Part shown: piece after piece, positions 25,577 through 35,301 of the stretch | How the letters are laid out: each line of letters opens with the position of its first letter | Position numbering within the stretch: the first letter of the stretch is position 1 | Assembly: GCA_003281255.1 (NCBI GenBank) | Contig: QCCL01000003.1 | Coordinates: 57,277 to 121,276, forward strand | Source of the DNA: Prochlorococcus sp. AG-347-L02 | GTDB taxonomy: Bacteria > Cyanobacteriota > Cyanobacteriia > PCC-6307 > Cyanobiaceae | Direction: 5' to 3' | DNA: 64,000 bases | Translations under genes and position numbers: made by a program | Notes under the pieces: generated by a model | The model's input: only the letters and a program-made list of their open reading frames with translations | What the model was told of the DNA's origin: nothing | Databases searched by the model: none

Positions 25577-26947
25577 CTAAGCTACTTTGAGTTTTGAAAG
25601 ATTTCCAGATTTAGGTTTAATTTTATATTCATTCTCCTCAAAAGTACTATTATTGATCTCTCTAATTATTTTAATACCTAAATTTTTTAGCTTTAATTCA
25701 AAATTTTCATAACCTCTATCTAAATGTTCTAATCCATAGATATTACTAATACCTTTTGCGATGATTCCTGCAATTATTAATGCAGCTGATGACCTTAAAT
25801 CTGAGCCAACTAGATTCATCCCATTAATTGTTTTTACACCTTTGATATGAGCTACGTTTTTGTTTAGTTTTATGCGGGCACCCATTTTATTAAGGAAATA
25901 AATATGACTCATTCTGTTTTCGAAAATTGTTTCGGTTATCTTTGATTCACCATTTGCGATTGTCATTAGAGCTGTAAATGGGGCCTGCAAATCAGTAGGA
26001 AAGCCTGGAAAAGGAGCTGTTTCAATATCTACTCCTTTAATCTCTTTACACTTGATTGAAATCGTATTACCTTTAATCGTAATTTTACTCCCACTCTCTT
26101 GAAGCTTATTAATAACAGCTTCAAGATGATGAGGGATTACAGGTGCAATTGTTATTGAAGAGGAAGTTGCAGCAGCAGCTATGAGAAAAGTTCCAGCTTC
26201 TATTCGGTCTGGAATTACTTTATGGGTACAACCGCTTAGCTTATTAACACCATCAATAATTATTGTTTCTTTACCAGAGTCATAAATTTTTGCGCCCATT
26301 TTATTAAGCATTTGGCATAAATCTTGAACTTCAGGCTCTCTAGCAGCATTTTCAATAGTAGTTCTTCCTTTTGCTAAAGATGCTGCCATTATTAAAGTTT
26401 CAGTTGCACCTACACTTGGACACTTTAATTTAATATGAGTGCCATAAAGTCTATTTTTGTTTCCCCTTATTTTTGCCTTGACAATTCCCTCTTCGATAAT
26501 AATGTCTGCCCCTAATGCGATTAGTCCATTAATGTGCTCGTCTATTGGCCTTGAGCCAATATTGCATCCACCTGGTAAAGGTACTTGAGCTTCTCCAAAT
26601 TTAGTTAATAATGCACCTATACAAAAGAAACTAGCTCTTAATCCGTTAACAAGTTCATATGGAAGTTCTTTTATAGAAATAGTTGTTGGATCTAATTCTA
26701 GTTGGTTGTTTTTATGAACTAAATTAACTCCTAAATTTTTTAGGATATTTCCCATTTTTTCTATATCGGTCAAAAAAGGTACATTTTCAAGAATTATTTT
26801 TTCATGAGTTAACAATGATGAGGCTAATAAAACTAAGGCCGAATTCTTGGCACCACTTATCTTAACTATTCCATTTAACTTGCCTTGGCCAAGAATCTTT
26901 AAATTTTGCGATTTAAGATATGACTTCTTTTTACTTCCGCAAATCAT
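25577..26947 (-). CDS. murA: UDP-N-acetylglucosamine 1-carboxyvinyltransferase
   Basis: This enzyme starts peptidoglycan synthesis by transferring enolpyruvate to UDP-GlcNAc. It has 456 residues from the ATG at 26947. Motifs are GIVKISGAKNSALVLLAS, LRASFFCIGALL, PLPGGCNIGSRPID with the catalytic Cys, and PDRIEAGTFLIAAA. DLRSSAALIIAG and HLDRGYENF are near the end. An in-frame extension to 27013 adds 22 residues unlike the family, so I reject it. It is the target enzyme of fosfomycin in other bacteria. Confidence 0.95.
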   Translation of the reverse strand: MICGSKKKSYLKSQNLKILGQGKLNGIVKISGAKNSALVLLASSLLTHEKIILENVPFLTDIEKMGNILKNLGVNLVHKNNQLELDPTTISIKELPYELVNGLRASFFCIGALLTKFGEAQVPLPGGCNIGSRPIDEHINGLIALGADIIIEEGIVKAKIRGNKNRLYGTHIKLKCPSVGATETLIMAASLAKGRTTIENAAREPEVQDLCQMLNKMGAKIYDSGKETIIIDGVNKLSGCTHKVIPDRIEAGTFLIAAAATSSSITIAPVIPHHLEAVINKLQESGSKITIKGNTISIKCKEIKGVDIETAPFPGFPTDLQAPFTALMTIANGESKITETIFENRMSHIYFLNKMGARIKLNKNVAHIKGVKTINGMNLVGSDLRSSAALIIAGIIAKGISNIYGLEHLDRGYENFELKLKNLGIKIIREINNSTFEENEYKIKPKSGNLSKLKVA

Positions 26948-27110
26948 TAAGTTTAATTTATTAGATTCATCATGACAAACTAATAATATTAAGTCCACCC
27001 TATGTAACATCATGAATATTAATTAAAAGTGAAAATGTATTTTTTTGATTTCTTAGGAAATAAAAATTTAATAAATAATTGATCAAAATATTTATGTAAT
27101 TAAAATATAG

Positions 27111-27980
27111 TTGATAACAAATTTTAAATTACTCATAGAAAATACTTTTTTAAAAATAACTAGTAAAAACAATAATCTAGTTAAAAGATTTAGATCATTT
27201 AAAAGAGGATCATCTCCAAAAGATCAAGACTTTTTTTGCATAGAGGGTACTCATCTCATTGAAGAATTGCTGAAGTCTGGGAAAAATCCCTCTAAGATTT
27301 TAGTTACCGAAAAATGGCTAAGAAAGAATCAAAATCTAAGCAAAAAATTTCATCAGTCATTAATAAATATTGTCTCAGAGGAAGTCTTGGCATCAGCGAT
27401 TTCAACAGTTAATCCAGATGGGATAGCAGCCTTAGTAGAGATTTCAGAAATACTTAATTATAAATTTAATAGAAAGGATGATTTTGTTCTTGTGCTCGAC
27501 AGGATTCAAGATCCTGGGAATATGGGTAATCTTTTTAGAACTGCTTTAGCTGCTGGTGTTGATGCAATTTTTTTAGCTGGAGGTGCGCACCCATTAGGAC
27601 AAAAGGTATTAAGGGCATCATCTGGTGCAGTTTTTCATCTGCCATTTTTAAGATTTGATGGAACTGAAGAAGAAATATTAAATTCTCTACTTAAGTCTTT
27701 GTCTGAATTATCAAATGTAGGATTTAAGATTTTCTCAACTAGTAGCCATAATAAAAGTTCAAAAAAACCTTCAAAACCTTACTGGGAAATTGATTGGTCT
27801 AGACGTACAGCATTAATCTTGGGTAATGAAGGTCAAGGTATTCATAAAAAAATTCAAGAAGCTTTTAATGAAACAATTACAATTCCGCATAGTGAGCTTG
27901 TAGAATCATTGAATGTGGCTTGTGTTGCAGTTCCGTTATTACTAGAACGAAAAAGAGTCGCATACACCTCTAATAAATAA
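27111..27980 (+). CDS. SpoU/TrmH-family RNA 2'-O-methyltransferase
   Basis: This 289-residue SPOUT methylase has an N-terminal substrate-binding domain (RFRSFKRGSSPKDQDFFCIEG) and the three SpoU motifs: DRIQDPGNMGNLFRTA, ALILGNEGQGI and IPHSELVESLNVACVAVPLL. These form the knotted SAM site. The likely substrate is rRNA or tRNA ribose, but which nucleotide cannot be told. The start is TTG at 27111; the region upstream is A+T-rich and holds the promoter. It is followed 7 bases later by lpdA. Confidence 0.9.
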   Translation: MITNFKLLIENTFLKITSKNNNLVKRFRSFKRGSSPKDQDFFCIEGTHLIEELLKSGKNPSKILVTEKWLRKNQNLSKKFHQSLINIVSEEVLASAISTVNPDGIAALVEISEILNYKFNRKDDFVLVLDRIQDPGNMGNLFRTALAAGVDAIFLAGGAHPLGQKVLRASSGAVFHLPFLRFDGTEEEILNSLLKSLSELSNVGFKIFSTSSHNKSSKKPSKPYWEIDWSRRTALILGNEGQGIHKKIQEAFNETITIPHSELVESLNVACVAVPLLLERKRVAYTSNK

Positions 27981-27987
27981 ATAAAAA

Positions 27988-29427
27988 GTGACTGATTCAA
28001 ATTTTGATTTTGATTTAATTGTAATAGGAGCAGGATATGGAGGTTTTGATGCCGCTAAACATGCTGCTGGTAAGGGACTGAAAGTTGCAATAGTAGAATC
28101 TTCGGATATGGGAGGAACTTGTGTTAACAAAGGTTGTGTTCCATCTAAAGCTCTTTTGGCTGCAAGTGGAAAAGTGAGAGAAATAGCTGATTATGAACAT
28201 TTAGCTAAATTTGGTATTCATTCTTCCCCAGTAAGGTTCGAGAGATCAAAAATTGCAGATCATGCAAATAATTTAGTTTTAAATGTTAGAGAAAATTTAA
28301 CAAAAACTCTTAAAAGGAGTGGAGTTGAAATTATTTTGGGCATTGGCAGAATTGAAGGAAATCAAAAAGTAGGTGTAAGAGATAAAAACGGAATTGATAA
28401 AATTTTCACGTGTAAGAATATTGTTATAGCAACTGGTTCTTCTCCTTTTGTGCCCCGTGGAATAACTTTGGACAATAGGACTGTATTTACTAGTGATGAT
28501 GCGGTTAAACTTGAGTGGCTTCCAAGATGGATAGCAATTATTGGAAGCGGGTATATAGGACTTGAATTTGCTGATGTTTATACAGCGCTTGGTTGTGAAG
28601 TTACTATGATCGAGGCTTTGGAAAATATTATGCCAACATTTGATCCAGACATTACTAAAATTGCTAAGAAGAGCCTTATTCAAGCAAGAGATATAGACAC
28701 AAAATCAAATGTCTTTGCGACAAAAATAACACCCGGATGTCCAGTAAAAATAGAATTGACAGATGCAAAATCTAGGGAAGTTGTAGAAACTTTAGAAGTT
28801 GACGCTGTACTTGTTGCAACTGGCAGAACTCCTAATAGTAATAACTTAAATCTTGATTCGGTTGGTATCGAAACAGTAAAAGGGTTCATTCCTGTAGATG
28901 ATCAAATGAGAGTTAAGAATGGTGATGAAATAATACCTAACATTTGGGCTGTTGGAGATGTAACAGGCAAACTAATGCTTGCCCATACAGCTGCAGCGCA
29001 GGGTACTATCGCTGTTGATAATATTTGCGGTGAAAATGTCGAAATTAACTATAAATGTATCCCTGCGGCAACCTTTACTCACCCTGAGATAAGTTCAGTT
29101 GGCCTCTCCGAAGCTGAAGCTAAAAAGATATCTGCTAAAGAAAATTTTACTTTGGGAGTTGTCAAAAGTTTCTTTAAGGCTAATTCAAAAGCATTAGCTG
29201 AATTGGAGAGTGATGGATTGCTAAAGTTGATTTTCAATAAAAATAATGGGAAAGTGTTAGGTGCACATATTTTTGGGTTACATGCAGCTGATTTAATTCA
29301 AGAAATTTCGAACGCTATTTCAAGGAACCAAGATGTAATTGAATTATCTAAAGAAGTTCATACTCATCCCACTCTTAGTGAAGTGGTTGAGGTCGCATAT
29401 AAACAAGCCGCTTCTCAAATAAAATAA
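27988..29427 (+). CDS. lpdA: Dihydrolipoyl dehydrogenase
   Basis: This 479-residue flavoprotein is the E3 component of the pyruvate dehydrogenase and glycine cleavage complexes. The N-terminal FAD motif is VIGAGYGGFDAAKHA, and the redox disulfide is GGTCVNKGCVPSK. The NAD motif is IIGSGYIGLEFADVY, and HTHPTLSEVVEVA is the C-terminal catalytic His/Glu segment. Translation starts at GTG 27988. The E1 alpha gene of the complex is at 37951. trpC follows after 12 bases. Confidence 0.96.
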   Translation: MTDSNFDFDLIVIGAGYGGFDAAKHAAGKGLKVAIVESSDMGGTCVNKGCVPSKALLAASGKVREIADYEHLAKFGIHSSPVRFERSKIADHANNLVLNVRENLTKTLKRSGVEIILGIGRIEGNQKVGVRDKNGIDKIFTCKNIVIATGSSPFVPRGITLDNRTVFTSDDAVKLEWLPRWIAIIGSGYIGLEFADVYTALGCEVTMIEALENIMPTFDPDITKIAKKSLIQARDIDTKSNVFATKITPGCPVKIELTDAKSREVVETLEVDAVLVATGRTPNSNNLNLDSVGIETVKGFIPVDDQMRVKNGDEIIPNIWAVGDVTGKLMLAHTAAAQGTIAVDNICGENVEINYKCIPAATFTHPEISSVGLSEAEAKKISAKENFTLGVVKSFFKANSKALAELESDGLLKLIFNKNNGKVLGAHIFGLHAADLIQEISNAISRNQDVIELSKEVHTHPTLSEVVEVAYKQAASQIK

Positions 29428-29439
29428 TATCTAAAAGTA

Positions 29440-30327
29440 ATGGAGATAAGACGCAGGCCACCAAATCCTACAGTAAGGGTAGAAAATTTAGAATATGCTG
29501 TACCTCATAGAGAAGCACAAGCAAAAAATATTCTGGAAGAAATTGTATGGCACAAGGATATTGAAATTAAGAATTTTAAAAAAATAGTTTCTTTAGAAGA
29601 TCTCATCAAAAAGATTGAAATCCTTCCTGCTCCCAAAGATTTTTATAAAAATATCATTGAGTCAAAAATAAAACCAGGAGTAATTGCTGAAATAAAAAAA
29701 GCTAGTCCTAGTAAAGGAGTTATTAGAAAAGATTTTAACCCTGAAGACATAGCAATTTGCTATGAAAGAGTAGGTGCTTCATGTATCTCAGTACTTACCG
29801 ATAAAAGGTTTTTTCAAGGTAGTTATGAAATACTCTCGACTGTAAGGAAATCAACTAATCTCCCTTTACTCTGCAAAGATTTTATTATTTCTGCTTATCA
29901 GATTTATAAAGCAAGGGTATCTGGTGCTGATGCAATATTATTAATCGCCGCGATTTTAAGTGATGACGATTTAATTTATCTAAAGAAAATAGCTGATAAT
30001 TTAAGGATGAGTGTTCTTGTTGAAGTCCATAACGATAATGAATTAGAAAGGATAATAAAGTTAAACACTTTTAATTTGATTGGAATAAATAATAGGGACT
30101 TAAAGACTTTTAAAACGGATTTAAAAACATCAATAGAGTTGATGCACACATATGCTGATATATTTTTAAAACAAAATATTCTTCCCATCAGTGAATCTGG
30201 AATTAATTGTGCTGAAGATTTAGAATCGCTTAGATCTATTGGAATCAAGGGAGTATTAATTGGTGAAACTTTTATGAGAGAAAGTGATATTGAACATTCT
30301 TTCAAGAAATTATTTAACTCAATTTAA
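29440..30327 (+). CDS. trpC: Indole-3-glycerol phosphate synthase
   Basis: This 295-residue TIM-barrel enzyme of tryptophan synthesis has the signature [15 protein letters not shown] with the catalytic Lys. Further barrel motifs are [48 protein letters not shown] and [10 protein letters not shown]. The N-terminal ~55 residues ([19 protein letters not shown]) form a cyanobacterial extension. It probably shares a transcript with lpdA. Confidence 0.96.
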   Translation: MEIRRRPPNPTVRVENLEYAVPHREAQAKNILEEIVWHKDIEIKNFKKIVSLEDLIKKIEILPAPKDFYKNIIESKIKPGVIAEIKKASPSKGVIRKDFNPEDIAICYERVGASCISVLTDKRFFQGSYEILSTVRKSTNLPLLCKDFIISAYQIYKARVSGADAILLIAAILSDDDLIYLKKIADNLRMSVLVEVHNDNELERIIKLNTFNLIGINNRDLKTFKTDLKTSIELMHTYADIFLKQNILPISESGINCAEDLESLRSIGIKGVLIGETFMRESDIEHSFKKLFNSI

Positions 30328-30382
30328 TTTTGACTTCAAATCGTGCTATAAAATTGAATAAACAGAGTTGTACTGAATATAA

Positions 30383-31054
30383 ATGCAGGCAGTAATTTTA
30401 ACAGGTATTGTTGCAGGATTTGTGCATGTTATTGGTGGCGCTGATCATCTAATTGCAATGGCACCAGCAGCTATTAATAATCCCCAAAAAGCTCTTAAAA
30501 ATAGTTTTTCTTGGGGTTTGGGACACTCTTCTGGTGTCCTATTGTTAGCTTTTCTAGCGATTTTTATTAAGGATGTTACACCATTAAACAAATTTTCCAA
30601 TATTGCCGAATTCCTTGTTGGAATTTCTCTCCTTATCGTTGGAGTATTTGCTATAAAAAATTCTTTTCAATTAAGTATCCACTCGCATTCCCATAAGCAT
30701 GAGAATGGGGTTGACCATCGTCACTTTCACTTTCATGTTAAGGAACCAAAAAAAAATAATAAGCACTCACATGCTTTAACAGGTTTAGGCTTGCTACACG
30801 GTATAGCTGGAGGTTCGCATTTTCTTGCAGTTCTTCCTGCTTTAGCATTACCTCTAACAAGTGCTTGCTTATATTTGATTTCATATTTGATTGGTTCACT
30901 AACAAGTATGAATCTTTTTACTTGTTTAATATCTTTTTCCACCTTTAAAGCAAGTCAAAAATTTATTAAAAGATTAATAGCTGTAACAGGCGGGGTTTCC
31001 TTTTCTTTGGGATTATTTTGGATTCAAAGAAGTGCTTCTGTTTTTTTGAATTAA
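30383..31054 (+). CDS. Putative nickel permease (UreH/NicO/HupE-like)
   Basis: This 223-residue membrane protein of about six helices has an HxxxxxDH-type motif in its first helix (HVIGGADHLIAMAP) and a related one in SWGLGHSSGVLL. The central loop is histidine-rich (SIHSHSHKHENGVDHRHFHFHV), which is typical of Ni/Co transporters. LLHGIAGGSHFLAVLP repeats the pattern in the second half. It sits next to sodX and sodN, so nickel supply for Ni-SOD is the obvious role. Transport direction and metal are inferred. Its 3' end overlaps sodX on the other strand by 42 bases. Confidence 0.8.
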   Translation: MQAVILTGIVAGFVHVIGGADHLIAMAPAAINNPQKALKNSFSWGLGHSSGVLLLAFLAIFIKDVTPLNKFSNIAEFLVGISLLIVGVFAIKNSFQLSIHSHSHKHENGVDHRHFHFHVKEPKKNNKHSHALTGLGLLHGIAGGSHFLAVLPALALPLTSACLYLISYLIGSLTSMNLFTCLISFSTFKASQKFIKRLIAVTGGVSFSLGLFWIQRSASVFLN

Positions 31055-31405
31055 AAAATTTTTTAATTTAGGAAAAATTAATTTAGAGGTGACAATCCCA
31101 ATGATTTTTTCGTTATTGATTAATCCAAATTTATTACTATCATCGCTAAATTCAATATTGTCTCCTAGAACCTCAATATTATTTTGATTCACTGAATTTA
31201 TCCTTTTTATTAGGATTTTATTTTGTAGTGGATGATTAAAAATAACTATTTGTCGATTTTTTAGTCTTGATTTATTTTTTCTATATTTTTTAAAAAATAC
31301 AATATCTTCTTCTTTTAGATAAGGCAACATCGATTCACCACTAATAATAGCGGTTTTTCTAAAACCTAAAAAAAATAAAAATAAATCAAAAAAACTTTTG
31401 AAAAT
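31013..31405 (-). CDS. sodX: SodX, signal-peptidase-like Ni-SOD maturation protease (start uncertain)
   Basis: The frame reads through IISGESMLPYL, where the Ser of GESM is the catalytic residue of S24/S26 signal-peptidase-like proteases. The general-base Lys is in KILIKRINS, and the late EVLGDNIEFSDDS matches the conserved GDN region. The family clips the Ni-SOD propeptide to expose the His that binds nickel. The first ATG in frame (31330) lies after the catalytic Ser and cannot be the real start. Upstream to the in-frame stop at 31420 there is no ATG, GTG or TTG, so I place the start provisionally at ATT 31405. ATC at 31414, overlapping the sodN stop, is the alternative. Confidence 0.8.
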   Translation of the reverse strand: MFKSFFDLFLFFLGFRKTAIISGESMLPYLKEEDIVFFKKYRKNKSRLKNRQIVIFNHPLQNKILIKRINSVNQNNIEVLGDNIEFSDDSNKFGLINNEKIIGIVTSKLIFPKLKNFLIQKNRSTSLNPK

Positions 31406-31413
31406 AACTCTGA

Positions 31414-31887
31414 TTAACTAGCTTTTACAAAAGCGTCTGCTCTTCCTTTTGAAGCCCAGAAAATACTATGAATCTTTTCAACATAGGTCATGAGTTCTTC
31501 AGCTTGAGCTAAATCAATATTAACTTTGCATGCACTGCATAATTTGGCCGCCTTCCAAATGGTTTCATGTAAGTCTGGATAAGTTTCTAAGTGCGCTGGT
31601 TTAAAATAATCTGTCCACAGAATAAGAATTTCTTTCTTTGTTTCTTTTGCTTGCTCTTCTTTAACTGCAACATATCTAGAAAATGTATTACTGTATGAAG
31701 CCCACTCTGCTGAATCAGTGCTAGAAGGAGCTTCTAGTGCAATAAGTTTTTTTGTCATAGATAAAACTGCTTCAGCCGCAACTCTAGTAGATGCTGGATC
31801 ATAAACACCACAAGGACCATCACAGTGAGCATTGACTGTCATTGGGGATTTTTTATCTAGAAAAGAATTGATGAATTTACTTAACAT
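31414..31887 (-). CDS. sodN: Nickel superoxide dismutase
   Basis: The 157-residue precursor has a 20-residue propeptide (ending SPMTVNA) before the mature nickel hook HCDGPCGVYDPAS. His21 (mature His1), Cys22 and Cys26 bind nickel. The rest is a four-helix-bundle subunit. Ni-SOD is the cytoplasmic SOD of Prochlorococcus and marine Synechococcus, replacing Fe-SOD where iron is scarce. The maturation protease SodX is encoded directly downstream, with the sodN stop touching its frame. Confidence 0.97.
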   Translation of the reverse strand: MLSKFINSFLDKKSPMTVNAHCDGPCGVYDPASTRVAAEAVLSMTKKLIALEAPSSTDSAEWASYSNTFSRYVAVKEEQAKETKKEILILWTDYFKPAHLETYPDLHETIWKAAKLCSACKVNIDLAQAEELMTYVEKIHSIFWASKGRADAFVKAS

Positions 31888-31965
31888 TTCAAATATTTGA
31901 TGTTGTATATATATTACTTGGAGATTAACTAAATTGAAAAGTCTTAGATCTTTTTCTTACTTAAT

Positions 31966-32535
31966 TTAATTGACTTTTAATAATTCAACTTCAAATATCA
32001 AAGTTGAATTAGCAGGAATAGGTCCCATATTTCTTGAGCCATAACCTAATTCGGGAGGAATAACTAATTTTCTTTTCCCACCAACTTTCATACCTGCAAC
32101 ACCTTCGTCCCAACCTTTAATAACTCTTCCTCCACCCAAAGGGAAAGGAAATGGAGCTCTGCCGTAACTGGTATCAAATTGCTCTCCATTTTCGAGCGTT
32201 CCAGTATAATTAACTGTTACAGTCTGACCTGATTCGGCTTCATCTCCCTCTCCTAAAACTAAGTCAATTATCGTAAGGCCACTTTCTGTAGTCCTTAAAT
32301 TAGTATCTGATTGTGTTTCTTCTGCCATAGCGAAAAGTATAGGATTTGGATCTGATGGGTCTAATTCAAATAAATTGTTATTTGAGATATTTGTTGGTTT
32401 TGCTAGAGGTGTTTGTTGAATTGATTTGGTTTCTGATTCAGCAGCATTAACAACTTGGGGGGAATTAAATTGACTGAAAATAGTTAATGAAACACAAATA
32501 ACAAAAACTGCAAAACTGATAAAGACTTCTTTCAC
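31966..32535 (-). CDS. FKBP-type peptidyl-prolyl isomerase, exported
   Basis: This 189-residue protein has an N-terminal hydrophobic signal (about residues 3-22), a low-complexity linker to about residue 80, and a complete FKBP domain. Domain motifs are VTVNYTGTLENGEQFDTSYGR, VIKGWDEGVAGMKVGGKR, IPPELGYGS and IPANSTLIFEVELL. These contain the aromatic pocket residues of active PPIases. It probably folds proteins in the periplasm or thylakoid lumen. Confidence 0.94.
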   Translation of the reverse strand: MKEVFISFAVFVICVSLTIFSQFNSPQVVNAAESETKSIQQTPLAKPTNISNNNLFELDPSDPNPILFAMAEETQSDTNLRTTESGLTIIDLVLGEGDEAESGQTVTVNYTGTLENGEQFDTSYGRAPFPFPLGGGRVIKGWDEGVAGMKVGGKRKLVIPPELGYGSRNMGPIPANSTLIFEVELLKVN

Positions 32536-32621
32536 CTAAATTTTGAAAGTCACTAGGTTTAATAATACAGAATAAATGTACAATAAATGGGTGATTATAA
32601 ATTTAATTTCGTAATTTTAAA

Positions 32622-34109
32622 TTGTTAATCCCGACTCAGATTAAAAGTTTAAGACAATATTTTTATCCTTGTTTAGGAGGTATTTTAGGGGGAATTTCTG
32701 TTTCAACTCATTTTTGGCTGATTTTTATGCCGATATCGTTATTTATTTTATGGAAGGGAAGCGAGAGAAAAATAGCAAATTTTTGTTGGGGTTTTTTCTT
32801 TATCTTGATAAGTCATTCTTGGCTTTATGATCTTCATCCATTAACATGGCTTGGTTTTTCATGGCTTGCAAGTTTAATAATCACCGTTTCAATATTATTA
32901 TTTTGTGCTTTTTTGGGTGGGTTATTAGTTTATTTATGGGGATTGTTAGTTGAAATTATTCTCTGGAAAGAGGATGTTTTTAAAATGAAAATATTTCCTT
33001 TAACCGTAAAAGTATTTTTTTTATCTTTGACTTGGGGGATTGGTGAATTGATACTTTCTCAAACACCTTTTTTTTGGATAGGTTTAGGAGAGAGTCTTGT
33101 CCCAGGTAATATTTATCTTGCTGGTTTGGCAAGATGGATTGGTGCAAGTGGTTTATGCGTATTACAAATATTAATTGGATTTTGGATATTTTTTAGTCAT
33201 GGTAGATGGAGAAGAAAACTTCATTTTAAAAAAATAATTATTTTCGGACTTTTTATTATTTTTTTCTTACATCTATTTGGGGGTTTGACAACTCAAATTA
33301 AAAGAAATTATGAATATCCTGTAGCTATTTGGCAACCCAATATAGCAACAAGAGAAAAATTAAAGATAGATGATGAATTTATTAAAGAAAAACAATTTAT
33401 CGCTCAAGAATATGCTTTGGCCAATCAAGCAAAATTTCTTGTTGCTCCTGAAGGAACTCTATATAATGACTTCTATTTATCTAAAGGCTTTAAGGTTAAT
33501 ACCTTAGCAGGAGGTTTTAGAAGTTCTAATAATGAGTTAAGAAGTTCTTTACTAGGATTTCAAATTGGAGATAAATCTTTTACCACTTTTATAGATAAAA
33601 ATAGACTCGTTCCATTAGGTGAAAAAATACCTCGATTTCTAGATATTTTTTCAAGAGGATTATCTGCAGTAGGAGGAATTCAACCAGGCTCTGATTCAAG
33701 ATTTTTTGATCCTAAATTTACACAACCTTTAGCAGTGGCTATCTGTTATGAAATTAGTGATGGTTTAAAAATAAGAAAGGCTATTAATAGCGGTGCAAAA
33801 CTAATAATAACTGCAGCAAATTTAGATCCCTATCCAACTAAGCTTTATAATCAATTCCTTTCTTTGGCAAGAATGAGAAGTATTGAAAATAAAAAAGATA
33901 ATCTACTTGTATCAAATACAGGCCCTTCAGGTTTAGTTAAAGATGATGGAAAAATAATTCAACTTCTAGATTTAAATGTGGAGCAAAATAAAATAGTGTT
34001 CCCTAATTTTTCATCCGAAAAGACTTTTTATACAAAATTTGGAGATAAACCTATTTTTTTATTGTTTATATTTTTTATGGGATTAAATTTCTTTTGGAAA
34101 ATTAATTAA
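32622..34109 (+). CDS. lnt: Apolipoprotein N-acyltransferase
   Basis: This 495-residue protein has an N-terminal membrane domain of about seven helices and a nitrilase-like domain. The latter has the Glu-Lys-Cys catalytic set: [21 protein letters not shown] and [11 protein letters not shown]. It N-acylates lipoproteins at the outer face of the inner membrane. Translation begins at a TTG (32622). The last 27 bases overlap the end of mnmA on the other strand. Confidence 0.92.
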   Translation: MLIPTQIKSLRQYFYPCLGGILGGISVSTHFWLIFMPISLFILWKGSERKIANFCWGFFFILISHSWLYDLHPLTWLGFSWLASLIITVSILLFCAFLGGLLVYLWGLLVEIILWKEDVFKMKIFPLTVKVFFLSLTWGIGELILSQTPFFWIGLGESLVPGNIYLAGLARWIGASGLCVLQILIGFWIFFSHGRWRRKLHFKKIIIFGLFIIFFLHLFGGLTTQIKRNYEYPVAIWQPNIATREKLKIDDEFIKEKQFIAQEYALANQAKFLVAPEGTLYNDFYLSKGFKVNTLAGGFRSSNNELRSSLLGFQIGDKSFTTFIDKNRLVPLGEKIPRFLDIFSRGLSAVGGIQPGSDSRFFDPKFTQPLAVAICYEISDGLKIRKAINSGAKLIITAANLDPYPTKLYNQFLSLARMRSIENKKDNLLVSNTGPSGLVKDDGKIIQLLDLNVEQNKIVFPNFSSEKTFYTKFGDKPIFLLFIFFMGLNFFWKIN

Positions 34110-35255
34110 TCCGCCACCTAATAAAATTTCTCCTTTATAAAAAACTGCAGCTTGTCCGGGCGTTACCGAACTTTGACTTTCTTCAAAAATTAATTTAAAT
34201 GTTGTAGTAGGATTATCTAAATTTTTCAAAGGTATCAAAGTTCCTTTTACTGGATGACTTCTATATCTGATTTGTGCTTCTACTTCTATCTCTTGCTTAG
34301 GTTCTTCGATTGAAACCCAGTTCACCTTACTAATTATTGCTTCCCTATTAAGTAGATCATTTTTATCTGATACATAAACTATGTTTTTTACCCTGTCTAA
34401 ACTTTTTACATATAATGGTTCCGGCCAAGCAATCCCCAACCCTTTTCTTTGGCCTACTGTAAAGTGATGAATACCATTGTGCGTTCCTAGGACTTTCCCA
34501 TTTACATGTACAATATCTCCTTCTTTGGGTTCAATGTGTTTGTCGATAAATATCTGCATTGATCCATAATGCTCAACTAAACATAAATCTTGACTTTCTG
34601 GTTTTTGAGCAGTTCTAAGGCCTAATCTCAGGGCTTCCTTTCTTGTTTCTTCTTTTTTCATTTCACCAAGAGGAAATTCTAATCTGCTTAGTACTTCTTG
34701 TGAAAGAGAATAAAGAAAATAACTTTGGTCTTTGTTTTTGTCAGCACCTCTGAGAAGGAGGAAGTCCTTAAATTTAAAGCTCTTGCAATCAAGTGTTTCA
34801 GCATAAGATGATTTTTTAATCCTTGCGTAATGTCCGGTCGCAATATGAGTAAAGACTTTTTTGTTTATTGCGTAATTAAGCATCTCTTCAAACTTCACAT
34901 TCTTGTTGCACATCGAACATGGAAGTGGAGTGAATCCTTTCTCATAGCTTTCAGTAGTTTTTTTAATTACCTCTCTTGCGAAAATTTCTCTTGAGTCTAT
35001 TATTTTATGATTTATTCCCAAATCTTCACAAAGGCCAGCAGCATCTACTAATCCTTCAGAACAGCATGAGCCTTGTCCTTTCATTAGCCAAAGAGTTAGT
35101 CCCTCAACATTCCAGCCTCTCTCTACAAGAAGAGCAGCTGAAAGGGAACTATCTACGCCACCAGAAAGACCTACAATAATATTTTTCTTCTTTTTACTTT
35201 TATTATTAGAAGAAAAAATGTTCTCTAATTTTTTATCCTTTTGTGTTTTTAACAT
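34083..35255 (-). CDS. mnmA: tRNA-specific 2-thiouridylase
   Basis: This 390-residue enzyme thiolates U34 of Glu, Gln and Lys tRNAs. The PP-loop is [15 protein letters not shown]. The two catalytic cysteines lie in [12 protein letters not shown] and [21 protein letters not shown] and [20 protein letters not shown] are further family motifs. A Lys-rich N-terminal ~25 residues precede the core. A short divergent region of 46 bases separates it from nnrD/E. Confidence 0.96.
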   Translation of the reverse strand: MLKTQKDKKLENIFSSNNKSKKKKNIIVGLSGGVDSSLSAALLVERGWNVEGLTLWLMKGQGSCCSEGLVDAAGLCEDLGINHKIIDSREIFAREVIKKTTESYEKGFTPLPCSMCNKNVKFEEMLNYAINKKVFTHIATGHYARIKKSSYAETLDCKSFKFKDFLLLRGADKNKDQSYFLYSLSQEVLSRLEFPLGEMKKEETRKEALRLGLRTAQKPESQDLCLVEHYGSMQIFIDKHIEPKEGDIVHVNGKVLGTHNGIHHFTVGQRKGLGIAWPEPLYVKSLDRVKNIVYVSDKNDLLNREAIISKVNWVSIEEPKQEIEVEAQIRYRSHPVKGTLIPLKNLDNPTTTFKLIFEESQSSVTPGQAAVFYKGEILLGGGLINFPKEI

Positions 35256-35301
35256 GGAAGTTTAAATTTTTGAACAGCACTCCAATTGCTTTGTACTCAT
35301 T

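Noticed and set aside
26948..27013. 22-codon N-terminal extension of murA
   Set aside because: It is unlike the MurA family, and the ATG at 26947 gives the usual length.
28297..28683. 128-codon frame antisense to lpdA
   Set aside because: It is a shadow of a strongly conserved coding gene and has no family features.
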